A stretch of DNA of 24,967 nt, taken from IMG/VR virus record IMGVR_UViG_3300032285_002091, positions 1-24,967 of that record; one strand, written 5' to 3'. The notes below the pieces were generated by a model. It worked only from the letters and a program-made list of their open reading frames with translations. It did not search any database and had not been told where the DNA came from. A program made the translations under genes and the position numbers. Origin of the DNA: a virus. How positions within the stretch are numbered: position 1 is the stretch's first letter; every line of letters begins with the position of its first letter. This document shows positions 7,559 to 14,120 of this stretch, in pieces.

Positions 7559-7920
7559 TGCGCTGCCTTTGCTGGTTCAAAAACGGAACGACCAATACTT
7601 TCCTGAACAAAGGATACCGCGTCAGCAACCTTCTTCTCCTGCCCAGGGAACGCTTTCCCGGACTCAATTTCAAACCGTGACGAAGCCTGCGATTCCAGCG
7701 CTGCTGACCCGTCGATGCGTGGTGGTTGGTAGCCCTGTTCACGCAAACGCTTATACGCCGGCATGTCAGTTGCCCAGCGTTTTTCCCTAGCCTTGTCACG
7801 CAACGCTGCCTGCCCACCCGCTGTGGACGCGGCAACACTTGGGGCGAGCATCAAAGTTCCAACTTTGCAACCAAAACAACCCTCAACATACTCGGGGTGG
7901 GTTCTGTAGTGAAGTGACAT
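7555..7920 (-). CDS. Conserved actinophage virion-region protein with CxxC
   Basis: This 121-residue protein opens with LHYRTHPEYVEGCFGCKVGTL, a signature I recognise from small proteins in actinophage structural regions. It has a CxxC pair at residues 15 and 18. The remainder is polar and helical, with SRFEIESGKAFPGQEKKVADAV. No enzyme motif or membrane segment is visible. The start ATG 7920 follows TAGGAGTCACC, where the TAG is the upstream stop. It is coupled to the connector gene by a GTGA overlap, which suggests a role in neck or tail assembly. Function unknown. Confidence 0.6.
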   Translation of the reverse strand: MSLHYRTHPEYVEGCFGCKVGTLMLAPSVAASTAGGQAALRDKAREKRWATDMPAYKRLREQGYQPPRIDGSAALESQASSRFEIESGKAFPGQEKKVADAVSFVQESIGRSVFEPAKAAQ

Positions 7921-7928
7921 GGTGACTC

Positions 7929-8531
7929 CTAAACCTGTGTTGCGGTGATGATGAGGGACGCTGTGGTTGGTGTTGTTGGTGTTGTGCCAGCTGGGGAAGC
8001 AGCCAAAGTCACCGCTGTGCTAGAAGCAGCCCACACAAACTCAATCCAATCCTCAGCATTCACTTGCAAAATGTAATTCCACCCAACAATGATTGCACCA
8101 CTGTTACCACCATGCGCGTTAGGAACACTCACCAAACCAGTGGAACCAGTGACATCGGAACCATTCTTACGCAACCACACACTCACATCACGAATGGAAA
8201 CATTTGAGTTCTCAAACTGACCAGACCATTGAATGTTGTACACACCACTGTTTTGGAACACAACCCGGGAATTAGCTGGCCCTGTTGGGTTACTTTCAAC
8301 AGTCACACCGTTTGAGTAATCAACAGTGTTCAAAGTCATCACATACGCCACAGTTGTACTTGCAATGGTTTGGGTGGTTGTGTCTTGAAACGCCCCACAA
8401 TAGTTAATGGAACCGTTAGCAAGTTTGCTTGTGTTTCCGTCAACAAGCCGTGACTTTTTAGAAACCGCGTTCCATGTGTAACCAGTTTTCTGCCAAGTAG
8501 TGCCACCACTGGATTCAAAAATTTCTGACAC
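7929..8531 (-). CDS. C1q-like (jelly-roll) virion surface protein
   Basis: This 200-residue protein shows the order of strands I associate with C1q/TNF-like trimeric domains of aquatic phages: QDTTTQTIASTTVAYVMTLN, SRVVFQNSGVYNIQWSGQFE, DVSVWLRKNGSDV, IIVGWNYILQVNAEDWIEFVW, and a closing ASLIITATQV strand. Such domains cap fibres or decorate capsids and may bind host ligands. The start is GTG 8531, 8 nt after the upstream stop, with TAGGAGGGTTTGTG giving a strong Shine-Dalgarno. The frame stays open upstream to 8711, but that extension overlaps the neighbouring gene, is Cys/His-rich and unlike the rest, so I left it out. The fold is inferred by motif. Confidence 0.7.
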   Translation of the reverse strand: MSEIFESSGGTTWQKTGYTWNAVSKKSRLVDGNTSKLANGSINYCGAFQDTTTQTIASTTVAYVMTLNTVDYSNGVTVESNPTGPANSRVVFQNSGVYNIQWSGQFENSNVSIRDVSVWLRKNGSDVTGSTGLVSVPNAHGGNSGAIIVGWNYILQVNAEDWIEFVWAASSTAVTLAASPAGTTPTTPTTASLIITATQV

Positions 8532-8539
8532 AAACCCTC

Positions 8540-9073
8540 CTACGGTGTGTAAACAAACTGAAAAACATTCCCCGAATTGGCGGCATTTGCGGGGGTCAAA
8601 CTGATGGTGTAAGTGGTTCCCGCAACCCAAGTGACACCACTGATGGTGACTGTTGACGCGCCCTGCGCCCAACCCTGCGACCCTTTTTGCGTTGACGGTG
8701 AAACAGACCAAGTGATATTCGCTGTACCAGTTGCCCCAACACCACGAGAATAAGTCCCCGCAACCACTTGCACAACAATGTCAGTACCAACAACACTAGC
8801 GCCAATAATGTCATCAGGGTAAAGAGAATAACCCGCTGCCAACAAATTCGAGGCAACCGTATCAGTCACAGCAGAAGGTTGATGCCCACCCAAAAACTCG
8901 TACTTAGCACGATCCGTTGGCGGGTTGTAATTCTCCGCAACCCTACCGTCATCCCACACAAACACATTCGGTGCTTTCGCGGTTCCTTTGTAATACTTGA
9001 AAGGTGCGGTTGTGCGCTGCTTATCCAGCACAGGTGGGTTACGCAAACTTGTGGGCGGTGTGAACGAAGGCAT
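8540..9073 (-). CDS. Virion structural protein with conserved N-terminal module
   Basis: This 177-residue protein has an N-terminal module (about residues 1-80) with RTTAPFKYYKGTAKAPNVFV, WDDGRVAENYNPPTDR and FLGGHQPSAVTD, which I recall in actinophage minor virion proteins. The C-terminal half is beta-rich (VVQVVAGTYSRGV, TANITWSVSP, TVTISGVTWVAGTTYTISLTP) and looks like an Ig-like or beta-sandwich surface domain. No catalytic motif is seen. It begins at ATG 9073 in a TAATG junction with the preceding 50-aa gene and is followed after 8 nt by the C1q-like gene. It is probably part of the tail or head surface. Confidence 0.6.
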   Translation of the reverse strand: MPSFTPPTSLRNPPVLDKQRTTAPFKYYKGTAKAPNVFVWDDGRVAENYNPPTDRAKYEFLGGHQPSAVTDTVASNLLAAGYSLYPDDIIGASVVGTDIVVQVVAGTYSRGVGATGTANITWSVSPSTQKGSQGWAQGASTVTISGVTWVAGTTYTISLTPANAANSGNVFQFVYTP

Positions 9074-9225
9074 TACTTGCCCTTTTGAGCCGCGCGCATG
9101 TTATCAACAAGATTAGGGTAACGCCTGCCAGCTTTAGCGGCAGCAGTTTTAGCGGAACGCTTCTGCCCCGTTGTCAACGGGGTTGACTTCTTTTTAGGGT
9201 TAGGGGTTTCCCACACCTTCTTCAC
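9073..9225 (-). CDS. Small basic virion-region protein (50 aa)
   Basis: This 50-codon frame begins at GTG 9225 in a GTGA overlap with the upstream gene and ends at TAA 9075-9073, one base into the start of the next gene. The product is very basic (PKKKSTP, TTGQKRSAKTAAAKAGRR) and ends RYPNLVDNMRAAQKGK. The phrase YPNLVDNMRAA is one I recognise from small actinophage proteins, which supports a real gene despite its size. Perfect coupling at both ends is strong support. Function unknown; DNA or capsid-interior binding is a guess from charge. Confidence 0.75.
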   Translation of the reverse strand: MKKVWETPNPKKKSTPLTTGQKRSAKTAAAKAGRRYPNLVDNMRAAQKGK

Positions 9226-9521
9226 TTTGCACCCTTGTTTCTTTTAGAAATAGCCGCTGCTTTCTTTTTCGCATCCGCTTTACTTGACGCACCCCACGCA
9301 TTCAAAGACAACAACAAACGAGTTGGTTCACCATTAGGTTTGCGTTCCGGCCCTGGCATGTTACCCATACGCGCAAGAAACGAAGCGCGGCGAGGATTGT
9401 CACCCGATTTGACTGGTGCTTTCAGGTTCATGCCTTGTGCGTGAGCGGATGCTCGACCTTTAGCGTTCAACCCGCCTTGAGGGTTTTTGCCTTCTTTGCG
9501 TTGCCATGCGGGGGTTGCCAT
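9222..9521 (-). CDS. Conserved small basic phage protein (DUF6321-like)
   Basis: This 99-residue basic protein has a strongly conserved look: WQRKEGKNPQGGLNAKGRAS, then KSGDNPRRASFLARMGNMPG, LLLSLNAWGASSKADAKKKA and a Lys-rich end. I recall this as a phage family of unknown function (DUF6321, stated from memory). The start is ATG 9521, which forms a TAATG junction with the LamG-like gene; the longer frame to 9557 would add 12 residues inside that gene and is rejected. Size, charge and position suggest a minor virion component. Function unknown. Confidence 0.75.
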   Translation of the reverse strand: MATPAWQRKEGKNPQGGLNAKGRASAHAQGMNLKAPVKSGDNPRRASFLARMGNMPGPERKPNGEPTRLLLSLNAWGASSKADAKKKAAAISKRNKGAK

Positions 9522-10870
9522 TACGCCACCGTGATTCCGTATTTTGCACCAAGCCACCGTTCAATGGATTGGCGTGTAGTGGTGTCATGCGCTGCGCTGT
9601 AAATCAACACAGCAAAAATGCGACCACTGAGTGTTCCTGCTAAACCCAAACCACCAACATAAATTTGGCTAGACGCAGAAGTCATCAGCGCTGTGCTTGA
9701 ACTGCTTGTCATTGTTCCATTAAAACCTGCTGCAATGTTTGACAACTGCAAACTTGTTCCCGAATAAATGCTTGTAAAAACATACGGTGTTCCCAGTGCG
9801 GAACTTGCAGTTGTTGCTGATGTTGGTGTTCCTGATGTTGCAACAACTGCCCCCTGCCATGTACTTGTTGTGCTTGTTGAGGTGGTAAGCAAACCACGCA
9901 AACCATTCTTACCAGCATCACGCAACGACCACAAATACTGCTCATTACCACTAACCGCAATACCATCCCTAGCGGCAACAACATACACAGAATAAGGAAC
10001 ACCATTTTGGTATGTTGTTCCCGAAGTTAAAGAATCATTGCTGCCATCAAATTGCACTGTTGGGAGGCTATTCAACAAAGTAACAGGGGGAACCCAAGTG
10101 GTGACTGTGCCATCAAACAAACCAAATTGGTCGGCGTAATGAATATCAGTTGTTGCCGTAATAGCATCAACACGCAAAGCAACAGTTGCATACGCTGCAT
10201 CAGAAGGCGCACTATCAGTAACCGTATACTGAGTCCACGCGCTAGTTGAATTATTGGTTTGAGTACCAGAACTGCTTGCTTTCACCGTTGATGCTGAACC
10301 ATTAGATTTCCACCAATAAATACGACACAAACAACCACGCACATTTAAACCAGAACGCGCTGAAACCATGCCAGTGTAAGTTTGACCAGCAACAACAGGG
10401 GTGCCTGTTGTCCCATCACCAAAAGTTCTCAAAGTGCCAACTTGTGAGTTACCTGAAGCCACCTGTGGTGTTATCAAAACAGAATAATTACCGTAAAGTG
10501 CTTGTGTTGTTGAAGCAGTTACGGTTGCATTTAAAGCATATTGCAAACTATTTGTAATAGTTCCATCTTCACAAGTAGCACCCTGATTGTAAGACAACAA
10601 GTTCCGTGAAGCATTACGGAACAAAGGTTGATACGCAGCAGTAGCTTGCGCTAGGTCACGACCATTGCCTGACAAATCTTTCCACGCAGACAACGCCGAA
10701 CCATCCGATGTTGGGTTAGCAGCAAACAAACCATTCACAGCAGAAGCGTCATACCACGCATACAAATTACTAGTCACAGGAGGTTGAGCCACACCACCAC
10801 TAAACCCGGCACGAAAACGGCGCTCACTACGCGCCCCACGACCAGCCCAACCAAACCTAGCGCGCGACAT
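9521..10870 (-). CDS. LamG/concanavalin-like surface protein with inserted CBM-like domain
   Basis: This 449-residue protein starts with a basic tail (residues 1-24). A concanavalin A/LamG-like fold is split in two. Residues 36-85 carry LYAWYDAS, AWKDLSGNGRDLAQ and YQPLFRN. The fold resumes at about 266 with LNSLPTVQFDGSNDSL and ends GRIFAVLIYSAAHD, SIERWLGAKYGI. In ordinary members these halves are nearly contiguous. Here about 175 residues (88-262) intervene and resemble a CBM4/9-type carbohydrate-binding domain: YALNATVTAS, YSVLITPQVASG, AGQTYTGMVSARSG, WTQYTVTDSAPSDAAYATVALRV and IHYADQFGLFDG. The protein probably binds host or environmental glycans from the particle surface. I prefer ATG 10870 (TGATG junction) to TTG 10873. 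Confidence 0.8.
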   Translation of the reverse strand: MSRARFGWAGRGARSERRFRAGFSGGVAQPPVTSNLYAWYDASAVNGLFAANPTSDGSALSAWKDLSGNGRDLAQATAAYQPLFRNASRNLLSYNQGATCEDGTITNSLQYALNATVTASTTQALYGNYSVLITPQVASGNSQVGTLRTFGDGTTGTPVVAGQTYTGMVSARSGLNVRGCLCRIYWWKSNGSASTVKASSSGTQTNNSTSAWTQYTVTDSAPSDAAYATVALRVDAITATTDIHYADQFGLFDGTVTTWVPPVTLLNSLPTVQFDGSNDSLTSGTTYQNGVPYSVYVVAARDGIAVSGNEQYLWSLRDAGKNGLRGLLTTSTSTTSTWQGAVVATSGTPTSATTASSALGTPYVFTSIYSGTSLQLSNIAAGFNGTMTSSSSTALMTSASSQIYVGGLGLAGTLSGRIFAVLIYSAAHDTTTRQSIERWLGAKYGITVA

Positions 10871-11136
10871 CAAACACCCTGAGTAAGAGTATTCACAGTC
10901 AAAGAACTAGAAGCAACCACACCAAACAAACCCTCCGCAACAGTCAACTGCAAAGTAAACGACTGACCAGGGCCAAGCGCATACCCATACGAAGAAGTCG
11001 TCACACCCGACCCACCCAAATACACAGTCACCGTCGAATCAGGATTCTGCACAACCACAGTCTGATCAACAAGCGCAGTGGACGACAAACGAGTAGCAGT
11101 CGTACCAACAGAAACCCTAGAATGACCAACAGCCAC
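10870..11136 (-). CDS. Small beta-rich virion protein
   Basis: This 88-residue protein has the pattern RVSVGTTATRLSS, VVVQNPDSTVTVYLGGSGVT, SYGYALGPGQSFTLQL and GLFGVVASSSLTVNTL. I recognise this compact beta-sandwich type as a common small protein beside capsid genes in actinophages, perhaps a decoration or minor tail protein. The start is GTG 11136, without a clear Shine-Dalgarno sequence, downstream of a 61-nt gap that holds a hairpin. Its stop overlaps the LamG-like start as TGATG, so the two may be made in step. The role is inferred. Confidence 0.65.
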   Translation of the reverse strand: MAVGHSRVSVGTTATRLSSTALVDQTVVVQNPDSTVTVYLGGSGVTTSSYGYALGPGQSFTLQLTVAEGLFGVVASSSLTVNTLTQGV

Positions 11137-11159
11137 AACAAATCCAATCTGTCAAGTGA

Positions 11160-11190
11160 GCGGTGCCAACCACAACCGGCTGGTCACCGC
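11160..11190. other. Intergenic hairpin
   Basis: On the minus strand, GCGGTG-A-CCA pairs with TGG-CACCGC, giving a 9-bp stem with one bulged A and a 12-nt loop. It lies in the gap between the 68-aa and 88-aa genes. No T-tract follows on the minus strand, so it may be a weak terminator, a processing site or a translational separator. Confidence 0.4.
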
Positions 11191-11197
11191 CCACACA

Positions 11198-11404
11198 CTA
11201 TTTTGCCTTACGGCGAGGTGCCTTAGACATGGGGGGCATACCACTAACCTTATTCAAACGAGGGTTAGCTTTACGCGCCGCCGCACTTGACTTACGCGCA
11301 CCGGCAGCAACAATTGCACCGGCACGATCCATGCTGATACCTTGCTTCTTACTGATTTCTTTCTGAACCGCAGCAAACCCACGGTGGGCTTTCTTAGCGG
11401 CCAT
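11198..11404 (-). CDS. Small basic phage protein (68 aa)
   Basis: This 68-residue protein is Lys/Arg/Ala-rich, with FAAVQKEISKKQGISMDRAG, AIVAAGARKSSAAARKANP and a C-terminal PPMSKAPRRKAK. The segment AVQKxIxxKQGxSMxRAGAIxAAGAR is a pattern I recall from many small actinophage proteins near capsid genes. The start ATG 11404 overlaps the previous stop as TGATG. There is no signal or membrane segment. Its net positive charge suggests contact with DNA or an acidic capsid surface, but this is inference. Confidence 0.75.
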   Translation of the reverse strand: MAAKKAHRGFAAVQKEISKKQGISMDRAGAIVAAGARKSSAAARKANPRLNKVSGMPPMSKAPRRKAK

Positions 11405-11544
11405 CAGCAGTTCTTACCGTTCACAACCTTAGGGTTAGATGCAACCCCAAAATGCTTGCTGTTCATCACACCAGTGTTGGTCTTTGAAAGCATGTCATGC
11501 TTCTTGCCAGCCAACTTGTGGCTAGCGGCGTTGCTCTTCTTCAC
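11404..11544 (-). CDS. Miniprotein with HKLAGxK motif (46 aa)
   Basis: This 46-residue product starts at GTG 11544 in a GTGA overlap with the preceding gene and ends at TGA 11406-11404, overlapping the next start as TGATG. It reads MKKSNAASHKLAGKKHDMLS, then TNTGVMNSKHFGVAS and ends VVNGKNC. The stretch HKLAGKKHDMLSKTNTGV closely matches HKLAGNKLDPLSSTHSAV in the adjacent upstream miniprotein, so the pair probably arose by tandem duplication. Function unknown. Coupling on both sides supports translation. Confidence 0.7.
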   Translation of the reverse strand: MKKSNAASHKLAGKKHDMLSKTNTGVMNSKHFGVASNPKVVNGKNC

Positions 11545-11723
11545 TGTAACCCCTTATAGGTTGGAATTTCGCGGGCCTGCTGGGTAGCAGACTCACCTGC
11601 CTCATGCTTAGCCATAGCAGTTGCGTTTGCGTAACGCTCACCTGTTTGAACCTCAAACACTGCGCTGTGCGTCGATGACAACGGATCAAGTTTGTTGCCA
11701 GCAAGTTTGTGGAACTTACTCAT
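11541..11723 (-). CDS. Miniprotein with HKLAGxK motif (60 aa)
   Basis: This 60-residue protein begins MSKFHKLAGNKLDPLSSTHS and continues AVFEVQTGERYANATAMAKHEAGESATQQAREIPTYKGLQ. It shares its N-terminal motif with the 46-aa miniprotein downstream. The start ATG 11723 overlaps the previous stop as TGATG; a GTG at 11726 directly before it would also give a GTGA overlap, so the start is uncertain by one codon. No known domain is recognised. It lies in the run of small proteins after the capsid gene. Confidence 0.65.
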   Translation of the reverse strand: MSKFHKLAGNKLDPLSSTHSAVFEVQTGERYANATAMAKHEAGESATQQAREIPTYKGLQ

Positions 11724-12229
11724 CACATACCAGTTTTCTTGGCGCGCGCACGAGCAGCCATGTTCTTCACGTTTTCCTTGGCATACGCGCTGTAATCGGA
11801 ACGGGTGGCGTTAGGGTTCTTCTTCAAATAATTTTGATACCCGCGTTCACCCATGGTTTTAATTTGGTCACGCAAGTATGAGCGGTAAGTGTCAGCGTTA
11901 GCACCAGTGTTTTTTGCGGCGTAACGCGCGTAACCTGCACCTGAAGTGAGTTTTGTGTCAGCAGCAGACTTACGCGCTGCGGTAGCCATTGTGTTAGCGG
12001 CAGTGCGGTCAGCGGCAGCCTTTTTACGGGCAACAGCCTTCTCCTGATTCGCAGCATTCCTAGCAGCTGTGCGGGCAGCAGCAGCCTTCACACGGTCACC
12101 CGCAGCCTTCACACGGTCACCCGAAGCTTTGATGCTAGCGGTAACTTGCGCAGACTTACCAGTGTTGCGCAAAGAAGACGCACCCTTAATGGACTTAGTA
12201 GTGGAACCACTCTTTTTCATAGCAGCCAT
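11723..12229 (-). CDS. Ala/Lys-rich basic protein after the capsid gene
   Basis: This 168-residue protein is dominated by Ala, Lys, Arg and Thr. Residues 35-92 resemble histone-H1-like tails (KASGDRVKAAGDRVKAAAARTA, AVARKKAAADRTAANTM), and the C-terminal half (about 112-168) is a more ordinary helical domain with YRSYLRDQIKTMGERGYQNYL and DYSAYAKENVKN. GDRVKAA is repeated exactly at the DNA level. It could be an internal head or DNA-condensing protein, given its position after the capsid gene; that is inference. ATG 12229 is spaced 6 nt from AAAGG; the adjacent ATG 12232 is also possible. Confidence 0.65.
   Translation of the reverse strand: MAAMKKSGSTTKSIKGASSLRNTGKSAQVTASIKASGDRVKAAGDRVKAAAARTAARNAANQEKAVARKKAAADRTAANTMATAARKSAADTKLTSGAGYARYAAKNTGANADTYRSYLRDQIKTMGERGYQNYLKKNPNATRSDYSAYAKENVKNMAARARAKKTGM
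12081..12122. repeat. Perfect 21-bp tandem duplication
   Basis: The 21-bp unit from 12081 to 12101 is repeated exactly at 12102-12122. Each copy encodes GDRVKAA on the minus strand, in frame, within the Ala/Lys-rich protein. Exact identity including silent positions points to recent slippage or duplication. Confidence 0.9.
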
Positions 12230-12256
12230 CATTGACCTTTCATCGTAAGGATGAGA

Positions 12257-12280
12257 TGGGGGAAGCCGCCACTTCCCCCA
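12257..12280 (-). terminator. Strong hairpin after the capsid gene
   Basis: On the minus strand TGGGGGAAG pairs perfectly with CTTCCCCCA around a 6-nt loop (TGGCGG), 7 nt after the capsid stop. No T-tract follows (ATCTCATCC), so it may act as a partial terminator or an mRNA-stabilising 3' hairpin that keeps capsid message above that of downstream genes. Confidence 0.45.
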
Positions 12281-12286
12281 CCATCA

Positions 12287-13600
12287 TCAGGAAGCGTTCG
12301 AACCGATGGACGAAACAGACTCAACACGACGCAACGCGGTCTGACGGAACACCGAGTAACCAACAAGGTGCTTCCAACCCATACCCTCGAAACGGCGCAA
12401 AGCGTCAGTCACAGGCACATCAACCATCACAGGCTGCTCACCGTAACCACCACCAACAGAGAAACCCTTAGCAAGAGCCTGACGGCCCATGAACAAGGTT
12501 CCGTACACATCGTTCGTTCCACCAAGAATGACCTTCACAGCAGCCGAACCTGACACCGTGGTGTCAGTCAAAGTGTTACCAGGAAGCAGGTCAAAGATGA
12601 GCGTGGAACCAGTGGTACCAGCCTTAGCAACAAAGTCACCGTTCAGTGCCGAGTTACCAGTTGCCGCGTTACCTGCAACGGAGAAGAAACCACCAGAAAC
12701 AATACCGTGTGATGCCGCTGTGGTTGCCGTCACCGTTGTGGTGTTACCAGAAGTGGCAACAGTGATGGATGAGATGGATGTTGCGGCAGTACCGGCAGTC
12801 GTACCCGATGCACCAGCGTTAGCGAACAACGGGGCGCGTGGGGTTTCAATGAACTGCGCACCACCAAACACACCAATGACACCGTTCCAAATACCCGACG
12901 GGTCAGAGTATGCGTGAGGGTCAGCCCAACCGTTCGTACCCGTGGTTTGACGCAAATCATACGAAACATCCGGGTGAATGTAAGACTTGTACAAACCGTT
13001 GAAGGTAGGCACATTTGCACCACGCAACGCAGCAACCTGACGCAACACCTGCGCTGCGCTCAAAGTGTTAGCGGTACCAAGGTTCGTACGAACCTGCGAA
13101 CCAGTCGCATCCACATACGGTTGAAAAGTAGTGTTCTTAGAAACACCAAGAGTGTTGAACGCATAGTTCTGACCAATCTGCGCAACATTTCGGGCAATAC
13201 CATCAACAGAAATACCGGCGTTAAAACCAAGCACATTTGCAATGATGGGGTTAACCTGCATGAACGCAACAGACCGCAAACGAGCCGAAGTCTGAATGGC
13301 GTTACCGTACTCAAGAAGGCTCACAGTAATCTGCGAATCATCCAAAGTAGTTGGGGTAATATCCACAGTTTCAGACAACGCTGTCGTAGCGGCAGCAATG
13401 TCATTGAAAATGGTGAACTTTAGGGTTGCACCAGGGTTAGTTAGGTCAGTTGCCTTAACCTCAGCAACCGAGTCGTAGTACAACTCTGGACGCAAAGAAA
13501 AATACGCCAACTTCTCATACGCCGTCTGTACAAGATCAAAGTTACCAGTCGTTGTGTTCTGAATAGGCGAATAAGTACCAAGTTGAGATTGTGTAGCCAT
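12287..13600 (-). CDS. Major capsid protein, N4-gp56-like
   Basis: This 437-residue protein is the shell-forming capsid subunit. It matches what I know of the N4-gp56 family (HK97 fold): YFSLRPELYYDSVAEVKATD (about residues 33-52), LKFTIFNDIAAATTALSE, SQITVSLLEYGNAI (89-102), YIHPDVSYDLR (207-217) and FIETPRAPLF (250-259). The C-terminal end has GWKHLVGYSVFRQTALRRVES. Between residues about 261 and 363 a beta-rich domain is inserted, with TVTATTAASHGIVSGGFFSV and LNGDFVAKAG, resembling surface beta modules of tail proteins. The start ATG 13600 has AAAGGG at good distance and follows the scaffold gene by 25 nt, the usual gene order. Confidence 0.92.
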   Translation of the reverse strand: MATQSQLGTYSPIQNTTTGNFDLVQTAYEKLAYFSLRPELYYDSVAEVKATDLTNPGATLKFTIFNDIAAATTALSETVDITPTTLDDSQITVSLLEYGNAIQTSARLRSVAFMQVNPIIANVLGFNAGISVDGIARNVAQIGQNYAFNTLGVSKNTTFQPYVDATGSQVRTNLGTANTLSAAQVLRQVAALRGANVPTFNGLYKSYIHPDVSYDLRQTTGTNGWADPHAYSDPSGIWNGVIGVFGGAQFIETPRAPLFANAGASGTTAGTAATSISSITVATSGNTTTVTATTAASHGIVSGGFFSVAGNAATGNSALNGDFVAKAGTTGSTLIFDLLPGNTLTDTTVSGSAAVKVILGGTNDVYGTLFMGRQALAKGFSVGGGYGEQPVMVDVPVTDALRRFEGMGWKHLVGYSVFRQTALRRVESVSSIGSNAS

Positions 13601-13625
13601 GTCACACCCTTTCTAGGTGTAGTAG

Positions 13626-14120
13626 TTAGATGGCTTTCCAATGACCAGGGGCCGAATAATCCAACGACACACCAGCCTTCTGAAGTATCGCAAAAACAGC
13701 ATCAGGGGTGTCAGCTGCGTTGATTTCGGCTGCGTAATCCACCGGGTCATTCACCTGACCGCCAGCAGCAGCGCTGCCAATGCGGTTAATAGCAGCGAAC
13801 TCATCAGCCGGGATTTGTGTCTTGGGTTGATCCAAAACACCGTACTCCTGTGCCGCTGACCTCACCGCATCAAGTGATGCTTCACCGTCATACGCCTTAG
13901 CGAACAACTTGCCTGTAGGGGAATCCAAATCAATTCCTGCCTTCATGAAAGCCAGTTCGCGTTTAGCCGACTCCGCTTCAGCTTTCACCCTGTCAGCATC
14001 CTTAGCGCGCTTCTCCAAATCCCGCACCCACTTACGGTCACGGTTTGGGGTTTCCTGCTGTTGCTGTTGGGGTTCATCCTGGGTATCGAAATCGTCATCT
14101 TCAAAAAAGTTTTCGGACAT
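13626..14120 (-). CDS. Capsid scaffolding protein
   Basis: This 164-residue protein starts with an acidic tail (SENFFEDDDFDTQDEP), has a Gln-rich linker, and then a charged coiled-coil-like helix (KWVRDLEKRAKDADRVKAEAESAKRE, split here only by eye, about residues 30-56). The phrase FMKAGIDLDSPTGKLFAKAY and the ending AGVSLDYSAPGHWKAI are ones I recognise from actinophage scaffolding proteins. It would guide capsid assembly and then leave the head. It sits directly upstream of the capsid gene, as expected. I chose ATG 14120 (MSENFFED) because family members begin this way; the open frame to 14159 adds an unlikely leader. Confidence 0.85.
   Translation of the reverse strand: MSENFFEDDDFDTQDEPQQQQQETPNRDRKWVRDLEKRAKDADRVKAEAESAKRELAFMKAGIDLDSPTGKLFAKAYDGEASLDAVRSAAQEYGVLDQPKTQIPADEFAAINRIGSAAAGGQVNDPVDYAAEINAADTPDAVFAILQKAGVSLDYSAPGHWKAI

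Noticed and set aside
8532-8711. N-terminal extension of the C1q-like gene (frame open to 8711)
   Set aside because: It overlaps the upstream gene, is rich in Cys and His unlike the rest, and a strong Shine-Dalgarno precedes GTG 8531.
11150-11155. TTGACA on the minus strand in the gap before the 88-aa gene
   Set aside because: No -10-like sequence lies 16-18 nt downstream, so it is not supported as a promoter.
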